64,000 bases of DNA from Lachnospiraceae bacterium. Its GTDB lineage: Bacteria > Bacillota > Clostridia > Lachnospirales > Lachnospiraceae. The notes beneath the pieces are model-generated. The model had not been told where the DNA came from. It searched no databases and was given only the letters and a program-made list of their open reading frames with translations. Of the stretch, positions 55,591-64,000 are shown piece by piece; the stretch's first letter is position 1, and every line of letters starts with the position of its first letter. The position numbers and the translations under genes were made by a program. The stretch spans positions 62,001 to 126,000 of the forward strand of contig JAFZVZ010000017.1 of NCBI GenBank assembly GCA_017617545.1, given 5' to 3'.

Positions 55591-56556
55591 ATGGAACGAT
55601 TAAAAATCGTGATCATGGAGCGTGACACGCTCGGGAATGATGTTTCTCTGGATGCGTTCTCGGAGTTCGGCGATGTCGTGTGCTACCATAAGTCAGAGCC
55701 TTCGGAAAATGTGGCTCGCGCGAAGGATGCGGACATCCTGATCGTCAACAAGATCCCGATGAACGCGGAGACACTCGGCGAGGCGACGAAGCTAAAACTG
55801 ATCTGTCTGACCGCGACCGGCACAAACAATGTTGATTTCGCGTACACGAACGCGCGCGGCATCACTGTGTGCAATGTAAAGGGGTACTCGACGGACAGCG
55901 TCGTGCAGCATACGTTCGCGTTGTTGTTCTATGTCTACGAGAAGCTTGCATACTATGATGCGTTTGTGAAGAGCGGCGAGTATGCGAAAAATGATATCTT
56001 CAGCCATTTTACGAAGCCGTTTCATGAGCTTGCGGGCAAGACGTGGGGTATCATCGGGCTCGGTGCGATCGGAACAAAAGTCGGCGAGATTGCCGAGGCA
56101 TTCGGGTGCAAGGTCGTGTATTACAGCACGAGCGGCGCGCATCATACGAACCGCTTCCCGGAGCGAAGCCTGGAGGAGTTGCTGAACGAAAGCGACATCG
56201 TGTCGATCCACTGTCCGCTGACGCCTGCGACACAGAAACTGATCGGCAGGGATCAGCTGTCATTGATGAAGAAGGATGCGATCCTTCTCAACTTAGGGCG
56301 CGGCCCGATCATTGACGAGGAGGCGCTCGCTTGGGCGCTTGCGAATGATGTGATCGGAGGAGCCGGGCTGGATGTGCTTGTGAAGGAGCCGATGGATCCG
56401 GAGAGTCCGCTGTTGCCGATCAAGGATTCGACGAAGCTTGTGATCACGCCGCATATCGCGTGGGCGACAGTGGAGGCGCGGACGAGGTGTGTGGAGGAAA
56501 CCGCGGAAAATGTGAAAGCATATCTTGCAGGGAAATCACGAAATGTGGTAAGATAA
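55591..56556 (+). CDS. D-2-hydroxyacid dehydrogenase (glycerate dehydrogenase-like)
   Basis: A 321-residue NAD-dependent dehydrogenase. The nucleotide motif is GIIGLGAIGTKVGE near residue 153. The catalytic triad is present: Arg in NLGRGPIIDE, Glu in VKEPMDPESPL, His in ITPHIAWATVEAR. The family interconverts 2-keto acids and D-2-hydroxy acids such as hydroxypyruvate and D-glycerate. The N-terminal TATGTNNVD segment is typical of the glycerate/hydroxypyruvate subgroup. The start follows AAGGGATTG. Exact substrate uncertain. Confidence 0.88.
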   Translation: MERLKIVIMERDTLGNDVSLDAFSEFGDVVCYHKSEPSENVARAKDADILIVNKIPMNAETLGEATKLKLICLTATGTNNVDFAYTNARGITVCNVKGYSTDSVVQHTFALLFYVYEKLAYYDAFVKSGEYAKNDIFSHFTKPFHELAGKTWGIIGLGAIGTKVGEIAEAFGCKVVYYSTSGAHHTNRFPERSLEELLNESDIVSIHCPLTPATQKLIGRDQLSLMKKDAILLNLGRGPIIDEEALAWALANDVIGGAGLDVLVKEPMDPESPLLPIKDSTKLVITPHIAWATVEARTRCVEETAENVKAYLAGKSRNVVR

Positions 56557-56643
56557 TACAGTACGGTGGGGTACGTACATGGGGGATTACCATTACAGAG
56601 TAACGCACTGTAATGTGTTTGGTTGATGTGTCTTGGGGAGAAC

Positions 56644-57243
56644 ATGAACGATATCGCTGAAAAAAGAATTCATTATGTGGTAAAGCCGCACGCAAAACGG
56701 TCTGTTTTGTGTGCGCTTTTTATTGTTGTTTTACTGACATTTTCCGCATGCGGAAATCCGATACCGCAGGATGAGGTGGTCGTTCCGTGCATGATCCCGG
56801 AAGGAGTGTACGTCAGCAAAAGCGGAGGGCAGGAAACGATCGAAATCAAAGGGGATAAGCTGTATGTTAAGAACCTTCCGGTTGACGCGAAGATGGCAGA
56901 GTATTATGCGCCGATGATCACGACACTTGATTACGAGATCAACCGTTATCTGGGATACCTCTATTCCGAGGAGGAGACGAAGGAAATACTTTCGTTCTAC
57001 AAGGAGTACTTCAGAACCTATGACAGCAACGGAGAGTGGGATCTGACGGATACTCATTTTGGAGCGACGGAAGAGAACCAGCTGTGCTATTGGGCAACGA
57101 TACGAAGAAACTGGGAGAAACCGAGAAACACGTCACCGAATTACGTGAGGATTAATGTAACTTACGACTACGGGAACGCGACATTCAGCCTGGGACTGTT
57201 TGAGTTTGTTCCGCAGGAACTTGCGGATCGGAAAGAACAATAA
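56644..57243 (+). CDS. Predicted lipoprotein of unknown function
   Basis: A 199-residue protein with a type II signal peptide: a basic start, hydrophobic VLCALFIVVLLTF and lipobox FSAC, so it should be anchored to the outer face of the membrane. The mature part has no recognised domain; it includes GVYVSKSGGQETIEIKGDK, a pattern seen in small lipocalin-like extracellular domains. The start at 56644 follows TTGGGGAG; an in-frame ATG at 56623 is less likely. It sits 46 bases before an ABC exporter and probably functions with it. Confidence 0.75.
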   Translation: MNDIAEKRIHYVVKPHAKRSVLCALFIVVLLTFSACGNPIPQDEVVVPCMIPEGVYVSKSGGQETIEIKGDKLYVKNLPVDAKMAEYYAPMITTLDYEINRYLGYLYSEEETKEILSFYKEYFRTYDSNGEWDLTDTHFGATEENQLCYWATIRRNWEKPRNTSPNYVRINVTYDYGNATFSLGLFEFVPQELADRKEQ

Positions 57244-57289
57244 AAACGGCTCTTTTTGTTCGTAGCATGACGCAAATGAGGAGAGAACC

Positions 57290-57967
57290 ATGAGTTTACT
57301 GGAATGCAAGGGTGTGACAAGAATATTTGATGCGAATTCTGCGGCGTTTAAGGCGCTTGACGATGTCAGCATGTCGATTGAGGAAGGCGAGTTCGTCGCG
57401 ATCGTCGGTCGTTCCGGAAGCGGAAAATCAACGCTTCTCAACGTACTGGGAATGCTGGATGTGCCGGATGAGGGCGAAGTGCTGTTTGAGGGCGTGAACG
57501 TAAGTACGATGAGCGACAAGGAGAAATCCGTACTCAGAAACAAAAGCTTCGGATACGTGTTTCAGTCGTTCTTTCTCGAGCCCGAGTACACGGTGTATGA
57601 GAATGTGGAGATGCCGCTTGTGATCGCGGGAGTGAAGGCGTCAGAGCGGGATGAGAGAACAAGGGAACTGATCGAGCTGGTAGGTCTGAACGACCGGAAA
57701 GACCAGAAGACGAAGAAACTGTCCGGCGGTGAGAAGCAGAGAACCTGCATCGCCAGGGCGCTTGCCTGCAAGCCTTCGATCGTGCTTGCGGATGAGCCTT
57801 GCGGGAACCTGGATTCTGCCAATTCCGCTGAAATCATGAAACTGTTCCGCGTGATCGCGGAGCAGGGAAGCGCTGTTTTAATGGTAACCCACAACGAGGA
57901 TGACGCCGCGAAAGCGGATCGGATCATGTACATGAAGGACGGGAGTCTCAGCGATGAAAGACAATAA
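57290..57967 (+). CDS. ABC transporter ATP-binding protein (MacB/LolD type)
   Basis: A 225-residue ATPase with GRSGSGKSTLLNVLGM (Walker A, near residue 39), Q-loop VFQSFFLEPEYTVYENV, signature LSGGEKQR near 144 and Walker B VLADEPCGNLDSAN near 163. It belongs to the MacB/LolD/FtsE branch that drives FtsX-type permeases. The ATG follows GAGGAGAGAA. Its end overlaps the next permease gene by 14 bases, giving one transcription and translation unit with the two permeases. It is clearly distinct from the six fused ATPases at 15310-31198. Confidence 0.93.
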   Translation: MSLLECKGVTRIFDANSAAFKALDDVSMSIEEGEFVAIVGRSGSGKSTLLNVLGMLDVPDEGEVLFEGVNVSTMSDKEKSVLRNKSFGYVFQSFFLEPEYTVYENVEMPLVIAGVKASERDERTRELIELVGLNDRKDQKTKKLSGGEKQRTCIARALACKPSIVLADEPCGNLDSANSAEIMKLFRVIAEQGSAVLMVTHNEDDAAKADRIMYMKDGSLSDERQ

Positions 57968-59261
57968 GTTTCTGCATTTTCTGAAAACCGAAATGCGGAC
58001 GCAGAAGACAACATGGCTGATCTACACGGCGATCCTGGCGGTACTGTGTGCGGCGCTGATCTCCATTGTCGCCTTGTCTGTCGAGGTGCCTGATGAGCTG
58101 ACGGAGTTAGCCTGCGACATGACCAACCAGATCACTGTCGAGTCGACGGATCCGGAAGTGTTCCGTACCCTCGAGAACTGTCCGGTCGTCATGGAGTATA
58201 TGAACCTGTGTTACGTGGATATCGAAGGACTTCTGCTGCATGAGGAAGATATTTTAAAGATCATGGGGCGTGAGGATCTGATCGGGCCGCTTACGGACGA
58301 TGATTGGACGGATGCAGGGAATGAGGCAGAGGGTAACAATGCAGATTCCGGTGAAGATAGTGGAACAGAGGGCTTCATGCTTCCCATGCCGGATACGTTC
58401 ATCATGTTAAACATCGATCCGGAGGACTATTTGATTGACTACATCAACGCATCGGTGACCGAAGGAGATATGTACACAAAGGACTGCAACCATGAGCTGT
58501 ATCTGTGGATCTCGAGGGATGTTGCGGAATACCGCGGGCTTCATACGGGAGATGTTGTGACCGTGCCTTACAATGTGTACAGCGGCAAGAAGGTATCGAG
58601 CGAGAACATGGATTGCGTGATCAAAGGCATCCTCGGGGATGAAGTGTCGGAGATCTTTCCGATCCAGTGCGTGATGACCTACGAGGTCGGGAGAAGGATC
58701 CAGGGTCCGATACCGTTCCAGGCGAATGTCAGAGTAAAATCCATCCTCCAATACAACAATATTGTCACGAAGCTTCGCAAGGCCGGAGGTATGGTGTATT
58801 TTGCGTATGACCCCGAGATGACGGAAAATGACAGTATCACCGGGTACATCTACATCATATACGCGTTGTACGGGGTATGTTTCCTGGTGCTTCTGATGCT
58901 CGTAAGCGTTCTTGTCATGCTCGTACGGATGTATGTGAGCAAGAGAACGCGATTTTTCGCGATGCTGCGGACTGCGGGCATGAGCGGAAAGGACTGTTCG
59001 AGGCTGACACGGATCCTTTTCGTGACGTCGCTGACAGTGGCGTTCGCAGTCGGATTCGGCCTGTCACCGGTGATCGTCTCACTGGTCAATGATGTGTTCA
59101 ACGAACAGTTTATCCTGTGCAACCTGTCTTCCTCACCGTTTGCGCTGCGCAATCTGGGACTGTTTGTCTGCCTCATCGCCTTTACGGCGGTGATCGTATG
59201 GATCCTGACCGCGAAAAACCGCCGCAGCGAGATCGTGGAGGGGCTTCGCAGGGAACTGTAG
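57954..59261 (+). CDS. FtsX-like ABC permease 1
   Basis: A 435-residue permease. One membrane segment near residues 22-42 (LIYTAILAVLCAALISIVAL), an outside domain of about 250 residues, then three C-terminal segments (ALYGVCFLVLLMLVSVLVML, FVTSLTVAFAVGFGLSPVIV, LFVCLIAFTAVIVWIL): the MacB four-segment layout. The cytoplasmic loop RTRFFAMLRTAGMSGKDCSR fits the conserved coupling helix. It overlaps the ATPase gene and is 52 bases before permease 2, with which it likely forms a heterodimer. Substrate unknown. Confidence 0.85.
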   Translation: MKDNKFLHFLKTEMRTQKTTWLIYTAILAVLCAALISIVALSVEVPDELTELACDMTNQITVESTDPEVFRTLENCPVVMEYMNLCYVDIEGLLLHEEDILKIMGREDLIGPLTDDDWTDAGNEAEGNNADSGEDSGTEGFMLPMPDTFIMLNIDPEDYLIDYINASVTEGDMYTKDCNHELYLWISRDVAEYRGLHTGDVVTVPYNVYSGKKVSSENMDCVIKGILGDEVSEIFPIQCVMTYEVGRRIQGPIPFQANVRVKSILQYNNIVTKLRKAGGMVYFAYDPEMTENDSITGYIYIIYALYGVCFLVLLMLVSVLVMLVRMYVSKRTRFFAMLRTAGMSGKDCSRLTRILFVTSLTVAFAVGFGLSPVIVSLVNDVFNEQFILCNLSSSPFALRNLGLFVCLIAFTAVIVWILTAKNRRSEIVEGLRREL

Positions 59262-59313
59262 GCAACACATAAAGTCATTCCGGTTCCTTTGAATTAAAGC
59301 TTTGGAGTGGAAA

Positions 59314-60738
59314 ATGAACCTGATCAACATGTTCAAAATCGCATGGAAGAACCTTAAGCGAAGGCGCAAAGCAGCGCTTTCGCTTGGTTGCGGCGTGCTG
59401 ATCATCACGATGCTTGTGACGGTCTGGGCGGTATTTCACGATGGTATCAACCGTATCTATGACGATGTGCTGAGCGGTAAGAAGGCTTCTTTCGTGATCG
59501 AGCGATATCTCGAAGTCGATGAGAACGGTGAGATCGTTCTTGAGGAGAATTATCGCGCGATCCGGCGCGCTGTCAAATATGATGCCTGCGGCGACCGACT
59601 TGTATGCTGTGCAGAGTGCAAACTTGTCGATGTCCTGGACCGCCAGGAGGACCTGTCGTTCTTCGTAAACATGGAGCTTGCGACGATGATCGCGGATGGA
59701 GCGGAATATCACGGGATCAACGATTTTTCATACGAGTTCCGAAAGAGGGATGAAGCTCTTGACCGGGAAGCAGACAAACACTATTTCACCGTGCGGTTCG
59801 GAATGTACGCAGCACTTGGCGAGTATTTCCTGACGGAAAATGATCTCACGGAGTTTGAGTATAAGTTCGGTGGTTCTCCGGTGTTGTATGGCAAGGAAGC
59901 TATGGAACCGGGAGACATCCTGATCTCGGATTATTATCTTGAGAAGTTCGGGTATCCGAAGGAAAAGTATGCGGACCTGATCGGCAAGACGGTGACGTTT
60001 TGTGTGGACGGAGTCACGATACTGGAAAACGTACGTGTTACCGGAATCCTCGACAGCCGCCTGTTTAAATTGAACTATTTTTACACGGATGCCACACGGG
60101 GAAGCAAGTACGATAACGGTAAGCAGATCGTGGTGTGCTGTGATCCTTCGATGGCGCAGAAACTTAAGGTGAGCGAGGTGCGGGCGAGAGTTGCGGTTGT
60201 AGATTACGAGAAAGCGAGAAAAGAATTCAGCAACGCAGAGGAAGATACTCTTTTACTGTCATATGAGAGCGATTCCTACACCATGGAAAGAGTCATAATG
60301 ATCAACTCCGCCAAGCTCATCGTGGACAGAGTGTTTGTTGTGTTTGCGGCAATGATCGCGTTTGTTGCCGTGATGCATTTGATCGCAACACTTCGAAAGT
60401 ATCTCGGAGACCGGACTGCGTACACGGGAATGCTGCGCGCGATCGGCATGCGTAAAGGAGAAGTACTTCTTGTTTCCTATGTCGAACTGCTGATCATCAC
60501 CGTGGTATGCGTGATCATTTCCGTTCCGGCTGCGGCAGGGCTGCTCAAGGTATTTTCCGGGATCATGTTCAAGGTGGTCGCGGCAAGCACCACGGTATCG
60601 TCGGGAACATTCGTTGCGATCGCTTTTATGGTAGCGATCGCAGTATCCCTGTTCGTCTATCTGGTGGAATATCCGATGTTACGGCACATACTGGGAAAGC
60701 AACCGGCACTGCTGATGCAGGAGGACGAGTCGCGATGA
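59314..60738 (+). CDS. FtsX-like ABC permease 2
   Basis: A 474-residue partner permease: first segment near residues 24-44 (LSLGCGVLIITMLVTVWAVF), an outside domain of about 300 residues, then three segments (VFVVFAAMIAFVAVMHLIA, LLIITVVCVIISVPAAAGLL, FVAIAFMVAIAVSLFVYLV). The coupling loop DRTAYTGMLRAIGMRKGEV is conserved. The start at 59314 has GGAG six bases upstream; a TTG at 59302 is rejected. It is the last gene of the exporter operon. Confidence 0.85.
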   Translation: MNLINMFKIAWKNLKRRRKAALSLGCGVLIITMLVTVWAVFHDGINRIYDDVLSGKKASFVIERYLEVDENGEIVLEENYRAIRRAVKYDACGDRLVCCAECKLVDVLDRQEDLSFFVNMELATMIADGAEYHGINDFSYEFRKRDEALDREADKHYFTVRFGMYAALGEYFLTENDLTEFEYKFGGSPVLYGKEAMEPGDILISDYYLEKFGYPKEKYADLIGKTVTFCVDGVTILENVRVTGILDSRLFKLNYFYTDATRGSKYDNGKQIVVCCDPSMAQKLKVSEVRARVAVVDYEKARKEFSNAEEDTLLLSYESDSYTMERVIMINSAKLIVDRVFVVFAAMIAFVAVMHLIATLRKYLGDRTAYTGMLRAIGMRKGEVLLVSYVELLIITVVCVIISVPAAAGLLKVFSGIMFKVVAASTTVSSGTFVAIAFMVAIAVSLFVYLVEYPMLRHILGKQPALLMQEDESR

Positions 60739-60790
60739 CCGGATAATGACCCGGAAGATACATCGCAGATACGAAGAACTAGAATGCCGC

Positions 60791-60818
60791 TTGACTTTCA
60801 CGGTCGAATGTATACAAT
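60791..60818 (+). promoter_or_regulatory. gntR promoter with an overlapping operator
   Basis: TTGACT at 60791-60796, a 16-base spacer and TACAAT at 60813-60818. The palindrome TGTATACA (60809-60816) overlaps the -10 box and fits the GTM-KAC core recognised by FadR-type GntR proteins, so bound repressor would block the promoter. Confidence 0.6.
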
Positions 60819-60871
60819 AGTACATGTACTTATTTTTCGAAATAAAGGTTACTTACGTCAATACCGACGAA

Positions 60872-60883
60872 ATTGTATACAAT
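60872..60883. promoter_or_regulatory. Second operator, perfect palindrome in the gntR leader
   Basis: ATTGTATACAAT is a perfect 12-base palindrome with the same TGTATACA core as the site at 60809-60816, 63 bases away centre to centre, six helical turns. This points to cooperative or looping autoregulation. Confidence 0.6.
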
Positions 60884-60905
60884 GAAGAGGAGCATCGTGA
60901 ACAAC

Positions 60906-61577
60906 ATGGACGACAAGGTATTCAGTCAGGAGGCAACCGACAAGTATTCGCTTCGCGGAATGGTTTTCACCAAGATCCGCGAGGATATTCTTTCGGGTAA
61001 GTATACGGAAAATGAAGAACTGAAGGAGATCACGATCGGTCAGGAGCTCGGGGTATCCCGCACGCCGGTTCGTGAGGCACTTCGTCAGCTCGAGCTTGAG
61101 GGACTTGTGAAGATCATCCCGAACAAGGGAGCGTATGTTGCGGGCATCAGCAACAAGGACGTCCACGACATCTACATGATCCGTTCCTACCTCGAGGGCC
61201 TGTGTGCGCGCTGGGCATGCGAGAACATCACGCAGGAGCAGATCGACGCGATCGAAGAGGTGATCTACCTTTCCGAATTCCATGTGAAGAAGGAACATTT
61301 TGACCAGATCGTCGAGCTCGATACAAAGTTCCATGAACTTCTGTATGCGTCGAGCGGAAGCCGCATTTTAGGACACCTGCTTCGCGACTATCATCAGTAC
61401 GTGCACAGCATCCGCAAGATCACGCTCTCGGATCCCGACCGTGCGAGAAACTCAAACGCGGAGCACAGCGCGATCCTCGAGGCGATCCGCAACCGCGATG
61501 CCGATAATGCGGAGAAACTGGCACACGAGCATATCATCCAGACGATTTACAACATCAACAACCATAAACTGGTGTGA
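60906..61577 (+). CDS. GntR family regulator, FadR (FCD) subgroup
   Basis: A 223-residue regulator from the chosen start. The winged helix contains ITIGQELGVSRTPVREALRQ (the VSRTPVREALR signature) and GLVKIIPNKGAYVAG. From about residue 80 an all-helical FCD domain binds a metabolite, often an organic acid; RSYLEGLCARWA, LDTKFHELLY and EHSAILEAIRNRD are its metal and ligand segments. Starts are possible at ATG 60882 (inside the operator), GTG 60897 (GAGGAG four bases upstream) and ATG 60906 (13 bases upstream); the last is used here with limited confidence. The effector and other targets are unknown. Confidence 0.87.
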   Translation: MDDKVFSQEATDKYSLRGMVFTKIREDILSGKYTENEELKEITIGQELGVSRTPVREALRQLELEGLVKIIPNKGAYVAGISNKDVHDIYMIRSYLEGLCARWACENITQEQIDAIEEVIYLSEFHVKKEHFDQIVELDTKFHELLYASSGSRILGHLLRDYHQYVHSIRKITLSDPDRARNSNAEHSAILEAIRNRDADNAEKLAHEHIIQTIYNINNHKLV

Positions 61578-61623
61578 TCCTGAACGATATGTCTTTAGAT
61601 AAATAATTGAATCAACAAAAATA

Positions 61624-61645
61624 CACCTTACAATTTTGTAAGGTG
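61624..61645. other. Perfect 22-base dyad after gntR
   Basis: CACCTTACAA (61624-61633) and TTGTAAGGTG (61636-61645) are perfectly complementary with two bases between. The tiny loop and lack of a T run make it more like an operator than a terminator. A TATAAT lies downstream at 61670-61675 in an AT-rich stretch leading to the surface protein gene. Confidence 0.5.
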
Positions 61646-61745
61646 CTATACTTAATTATATAATTATGGTATAATACATGAGATAATGCATTTATTTTAT
61701 GTATTATACTATTTTTTATGTGTTAATACAAAGGAGGGCGGGATT

Positions 61746-64000
61746 ATGAAAAATAATGCTGTGCGAAAAGGAAGGGAAAATACTTCCTTTTTCACGATTA
61801 TGTGGCGCATTATGGCAATCTTTTTTTGCGTCATGATGATCGGCGGACTGTCTTCGCATTGCGCGGCTGCAGCAGAAGCAACAACGGATGTTGTTGAGAT
61901 GGCTGCCGGTACGACTGCTGACGGTATAGTCGATTTGAAAAAGATTGATACTGTAAGACAGGGAGGGAGCGTTTTCTCAGCAAGAAGAGGGACACAGTAT
62001 GGTGGTATTACTGTGGAAGTTTCTCCTGCGGAAGGTGGTACAGTAGAACTTGCGGCACATTCGATGTTGGGTATTTATTTTTTTTCTGCTGTTCCCAATG
62101 AGGATTATGTTTTTGTGGGTTGGACAGTAAGTAATGGTTCTGTGGTGGAATACTTCGATGCTGAAACAAATCCTTTACCATGGTCCAATAGTTCAGTTAC
62201 TATTACCGCGCGTTTTCAAAAGAAGTATATCATTTATAATGCGCTTACTAATTCCGAAAAAGGCAGACTGGAAGCAACAGCTTCTCAAAGCGGTGATTCT
62301 TTTCTCCCCGGAACGCAGATCTCACTTAAAGCAATACCGAACAACGGATACAGAGTAGTAAGAATTCAGTATGCATTAGATAATGGTGCTGACTATTTCT
62401 CTGATTTAGAGTGGATTACTCTTTCGGAAACTGACACTGCAACATTTACGATGCCTGAAAATGATGTTTGGGTCTGGGCTGAGTTTTATTCGACTTCGCC
62501 TCATACGCTTACATTGAATAGTGTTGGCGAAGGAACAATTACTTATAACGGTAAAACGTCCGCTCAGGTTTATGCCGGCGAAAGTGTAACACTTACAGTT
62601 ACCCCTAAAAACAAAGGGTATCAATTACAGTCGCTTTCCGGTGTTACTGCGAATTATGACGCGTCTACGCATACATTTATAATGCCTGACCGAGATGTGA
62701 ATATTTCTGGCGAATTTATATGGGCTCCGCCTTATTCTGTTCATGCTATTGTGAATGATGCAACATTAGGACAGATAGCTTCCGGTGTCGATCAAGAAAC
62801 GTTTACTTATGTTTTCGGAGCAGTACCTAATAACAAAACCGTATATATGGATGGCTGGTATGATGGAAAAACAGGCAAACAGATAACCAAAGAGGCGATT
62901 TATACCATTTCCCCCGAATCGGATATTGATATTGAATGTAGGTTTATTCAAGGATATATAGTCGAGTTGGCTTCCAATATAAAGAACGGAAGTCTGGAAT
63001 ACACTCCTTACAGATCTCTGGACACACAATATCCTGAAAATACATGTTATAAACCGGGTGAGACAATAAAACTATTGGGAACTCCTGACGAAGGTTATCT
63101 GCTTGAAGGTTACTATTATGCATATCTTTATATTAATGATAATGGTACCATGACCCATGGTGAGACAATAAGACTTGATGGCGATACACTCACCATGGAC
63201 CATAGCTATGTAATACTTGCAAATTTTGTAAAGGCATACGATGTTTCTGTTTCATCAGACGATACAAATGCAGGAACCGTAGTAGGAAACGGTCAGTATG
63301 CTATTGATGATTATGCTCAGGTAACAGCAACTGCCCAAACGGGATATGAGTTTGTTGCATGGACGGACACAAGCGGAAACACGGTAAGTACAGAAGCAAG
63401 TTATAGATTCAAAGTAACAGGTAACACAACGCTTATTGCTAAATTCCGTCGGGTATACACGGTTACTGTCGGTATTGACTCTTTTTCCTTTGATGGTACA
63501 GATGCAACACTTACAGGTGCCGGAACGTATCACTACAGAGATACTGTTACTGTTAAGGCAATCCCCGCAGATGGAAGTGGAGTGCTCTGCTGGTATAACA
63601 CGAAAAATAATACACTTGTAAGTGAAAAACCGGAATATACGTTTACCATTTATGAGGATACCGCATTAGAAGTAATGTTATGGAAGGTCGTAACGATTAA
63701 CGTTGCTTCGTGCAATGAATCATATGGCACTGTTTCTGGAGGCGGAAAATATTTTTATGGTAATCCTTTTACCATTACGGCACAACCGAAGAAAAACTGT
63801 GAATTCGTAAAATGGGTAGACAGCAGCGGAAATACAATAAGCACTTCCGAAAGTTTTTCTTCTTACTCAGATTACGTGCTGGAAAATGAAACGTTTACTG
63901 CAATTTTTCAGGTTAAACCCGGAACCGTGAATTTTGTATCGAATGGTCAGAGCCTGAATACAATTACTGCATCTTCAATTACTGCGAGTGATTTTCCTGA
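61746..64000 (+). CDS. Secreted repeat protein with InlB B-repeat-like modules (right-truncated)
   Basis: An open frame of 751 codons running off the window. The N terminus is a signal peptide: basic residues, then IMAIFFCVMMIGGL, with probable cleavage after CAAA near residue 46. Beyond about residue 80 there are repeated 65-80 residue modules of the divergent InlB B-repeat type, for example ATAQTGYEFVAWTDTSGNTV followed by TLIAKFR. Such modules act as stalks or adhesive domains on the cell surface; anchoring parts would lie beyond the window. The ATG follows AAGGAGGGCGGG. Composition is clearly more AT-rich than the rest of the window, suggesting a different history or selection. Confidence 0.85.
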   Translation, partial: MKNNAVRKGRENTSFFTIMWRIMAIFFCVMMIGGLSSHCAAAAEATTDVVEMAAGTTADGIVDLKKIDTVRQGGSVFSARRGTQYGGITVEVSPAEGGTVELAAHSMLGIYFFSAVPNEDYVFVGWTVSNGSVVEYFDAETNPLPWSNSSVTITARFQKKYIIYNALTNSEKGRLEATASQSGDSFLPGTQISLKAIPNNGYRVVRIQYALDNGADYFSDLEWITLSETDTATFTMPENDVWVWAEFYSTSPHTLTLNSVGEGTITYNGKTSAQVYAGESVTLTVTPKNKGYQLQSLSGVTANYDASTHTFIMPDRDVNISGEFIWAPPYSVHAIVNDATLGQIASGVDQETFTYVFGAVPNNKTVYMDGWYDGKTGKQITKEAIYTISPESDIDIECRFIQGYIVELASNIKNGSLEYTPYRSLDTQYPENTCYKPGETIKLLGTPDEGYLLEGYYYAYLYINDNGTMTHGETIRLDGDTLTMDHSYVILANFVKAYDVSVSSDDTNAGTVVGNGQYAIDDYAQVTATAQTGYEFVAWTDTSGNTVSTEASYRFKVTGNTTLIAKFRRVYTVTVGIDSFSFDGTDATLTGAGTYHYRDTVTVKAIPADGSGVLCWYNTKNNTLVSEKPEYTFTIYEDTALEVMLWKVVTINVASCNESYGTVSGGGKYFYGNPFTITAQPKKNCEFVKWVDSSGNTISTSESFSSYSDYVLENETFTAIFQVKPGTVNFVSNGQSLNTITASSITASDFP

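Noticed and set aside
1-64000. Prophage, insertion sequence, integrative element, tRNA or rRNA genes
   Set aside because: No integrase, transposase, structural phage gene or recognisable RNA gene was seen on either strand.

Overview
The window looks like a chromosomal segment of a Gram-positive anaerobe of the class Clostridia, most likely a Lachnospiraceae member. This is inferred from content: AddAB instead of RecBCD, SecD and SecF fused in one chain, LuxS, a DUF6935-type protein, strong AGGAGG-type ribosome binding sites, and a wall-type repeat protein at the right end. Base composition is moderate in G+C except for the AT-rich last 2.4 kb and the gene at 52977-54026. There are no tRNA or rRNA genes, insertion sequences, prophage genes or CRISPR arrays.

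Layout. 1-5304: addB (left-truncated) and addA, double-strand break repair. 5372-15085: single genes and small clusters on the plus strand (diacylglycerol kinase-like lipid kinase, xylulokinase, methyltransferase, Hsp33, M18 aminopeptidase, dUTPase, two COG0523 metal GTPases, an SGNH esterase). 15310-31198: the most striking region, three tandem two-gene units. Each unit encodes two different proteins with an N-terminal ABC ATPase fused to an FtsX/MacB-type permease, six large transporter proteins in 16 kb. 31308-34860 (minus): an aconitase-family hydratase and isocitrate dehydrogenase, probably for 2-oxoglutarate and glutamate supply. 35154-42149: regulators and orphans (membrane protein, WYL-HAD fusion regulator, GNAT enzyme, CYTH protein, ParA-like protein without a P-loop, DUF6935 protein, DegV protein). 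42426-52204: housekeeping block (secDF, recJ, thiamine pyrophosphokinase, pyrC, pyrF, leuS). 52363-56556: luxS, two unrecognised proteins and a 2-hydroxyacid dehydrogenase. 56644-60738: a lipoprotein followed by an ABC ATPase and two FtsX permeases. 60906-61577: a GntR/FCD regulator with palindromic operators at its own promoter. 61746-64000: start of a large secreted repeat protein that runs off the window.

How the genes may work together. Two separate MacB/FtsX export systems lie here: the fused triplicated units, and the conventional ATPase plus two permeases with a lipoprotein. Neither has a two-component system beside it. The two COG0523 GTPases are adjacent. One has an intact CxCC site plus a very long His/Asp/Cys tract. 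The other lacks CxCC and has a C-terminal part resembling the TIGR03943/DUF1980 zinc-linked family. Together they suggest a metal-handling module.

The best candidates for something undescribed are the triplicated fused ABC units, the GTPase with the TIGR03943-like tail, the WYL-HAD fusion regulator, and the P-loop-less ParA-like protein behind a highly structured leader. Family assignments rest on motifs read by eye. No database search was possible.
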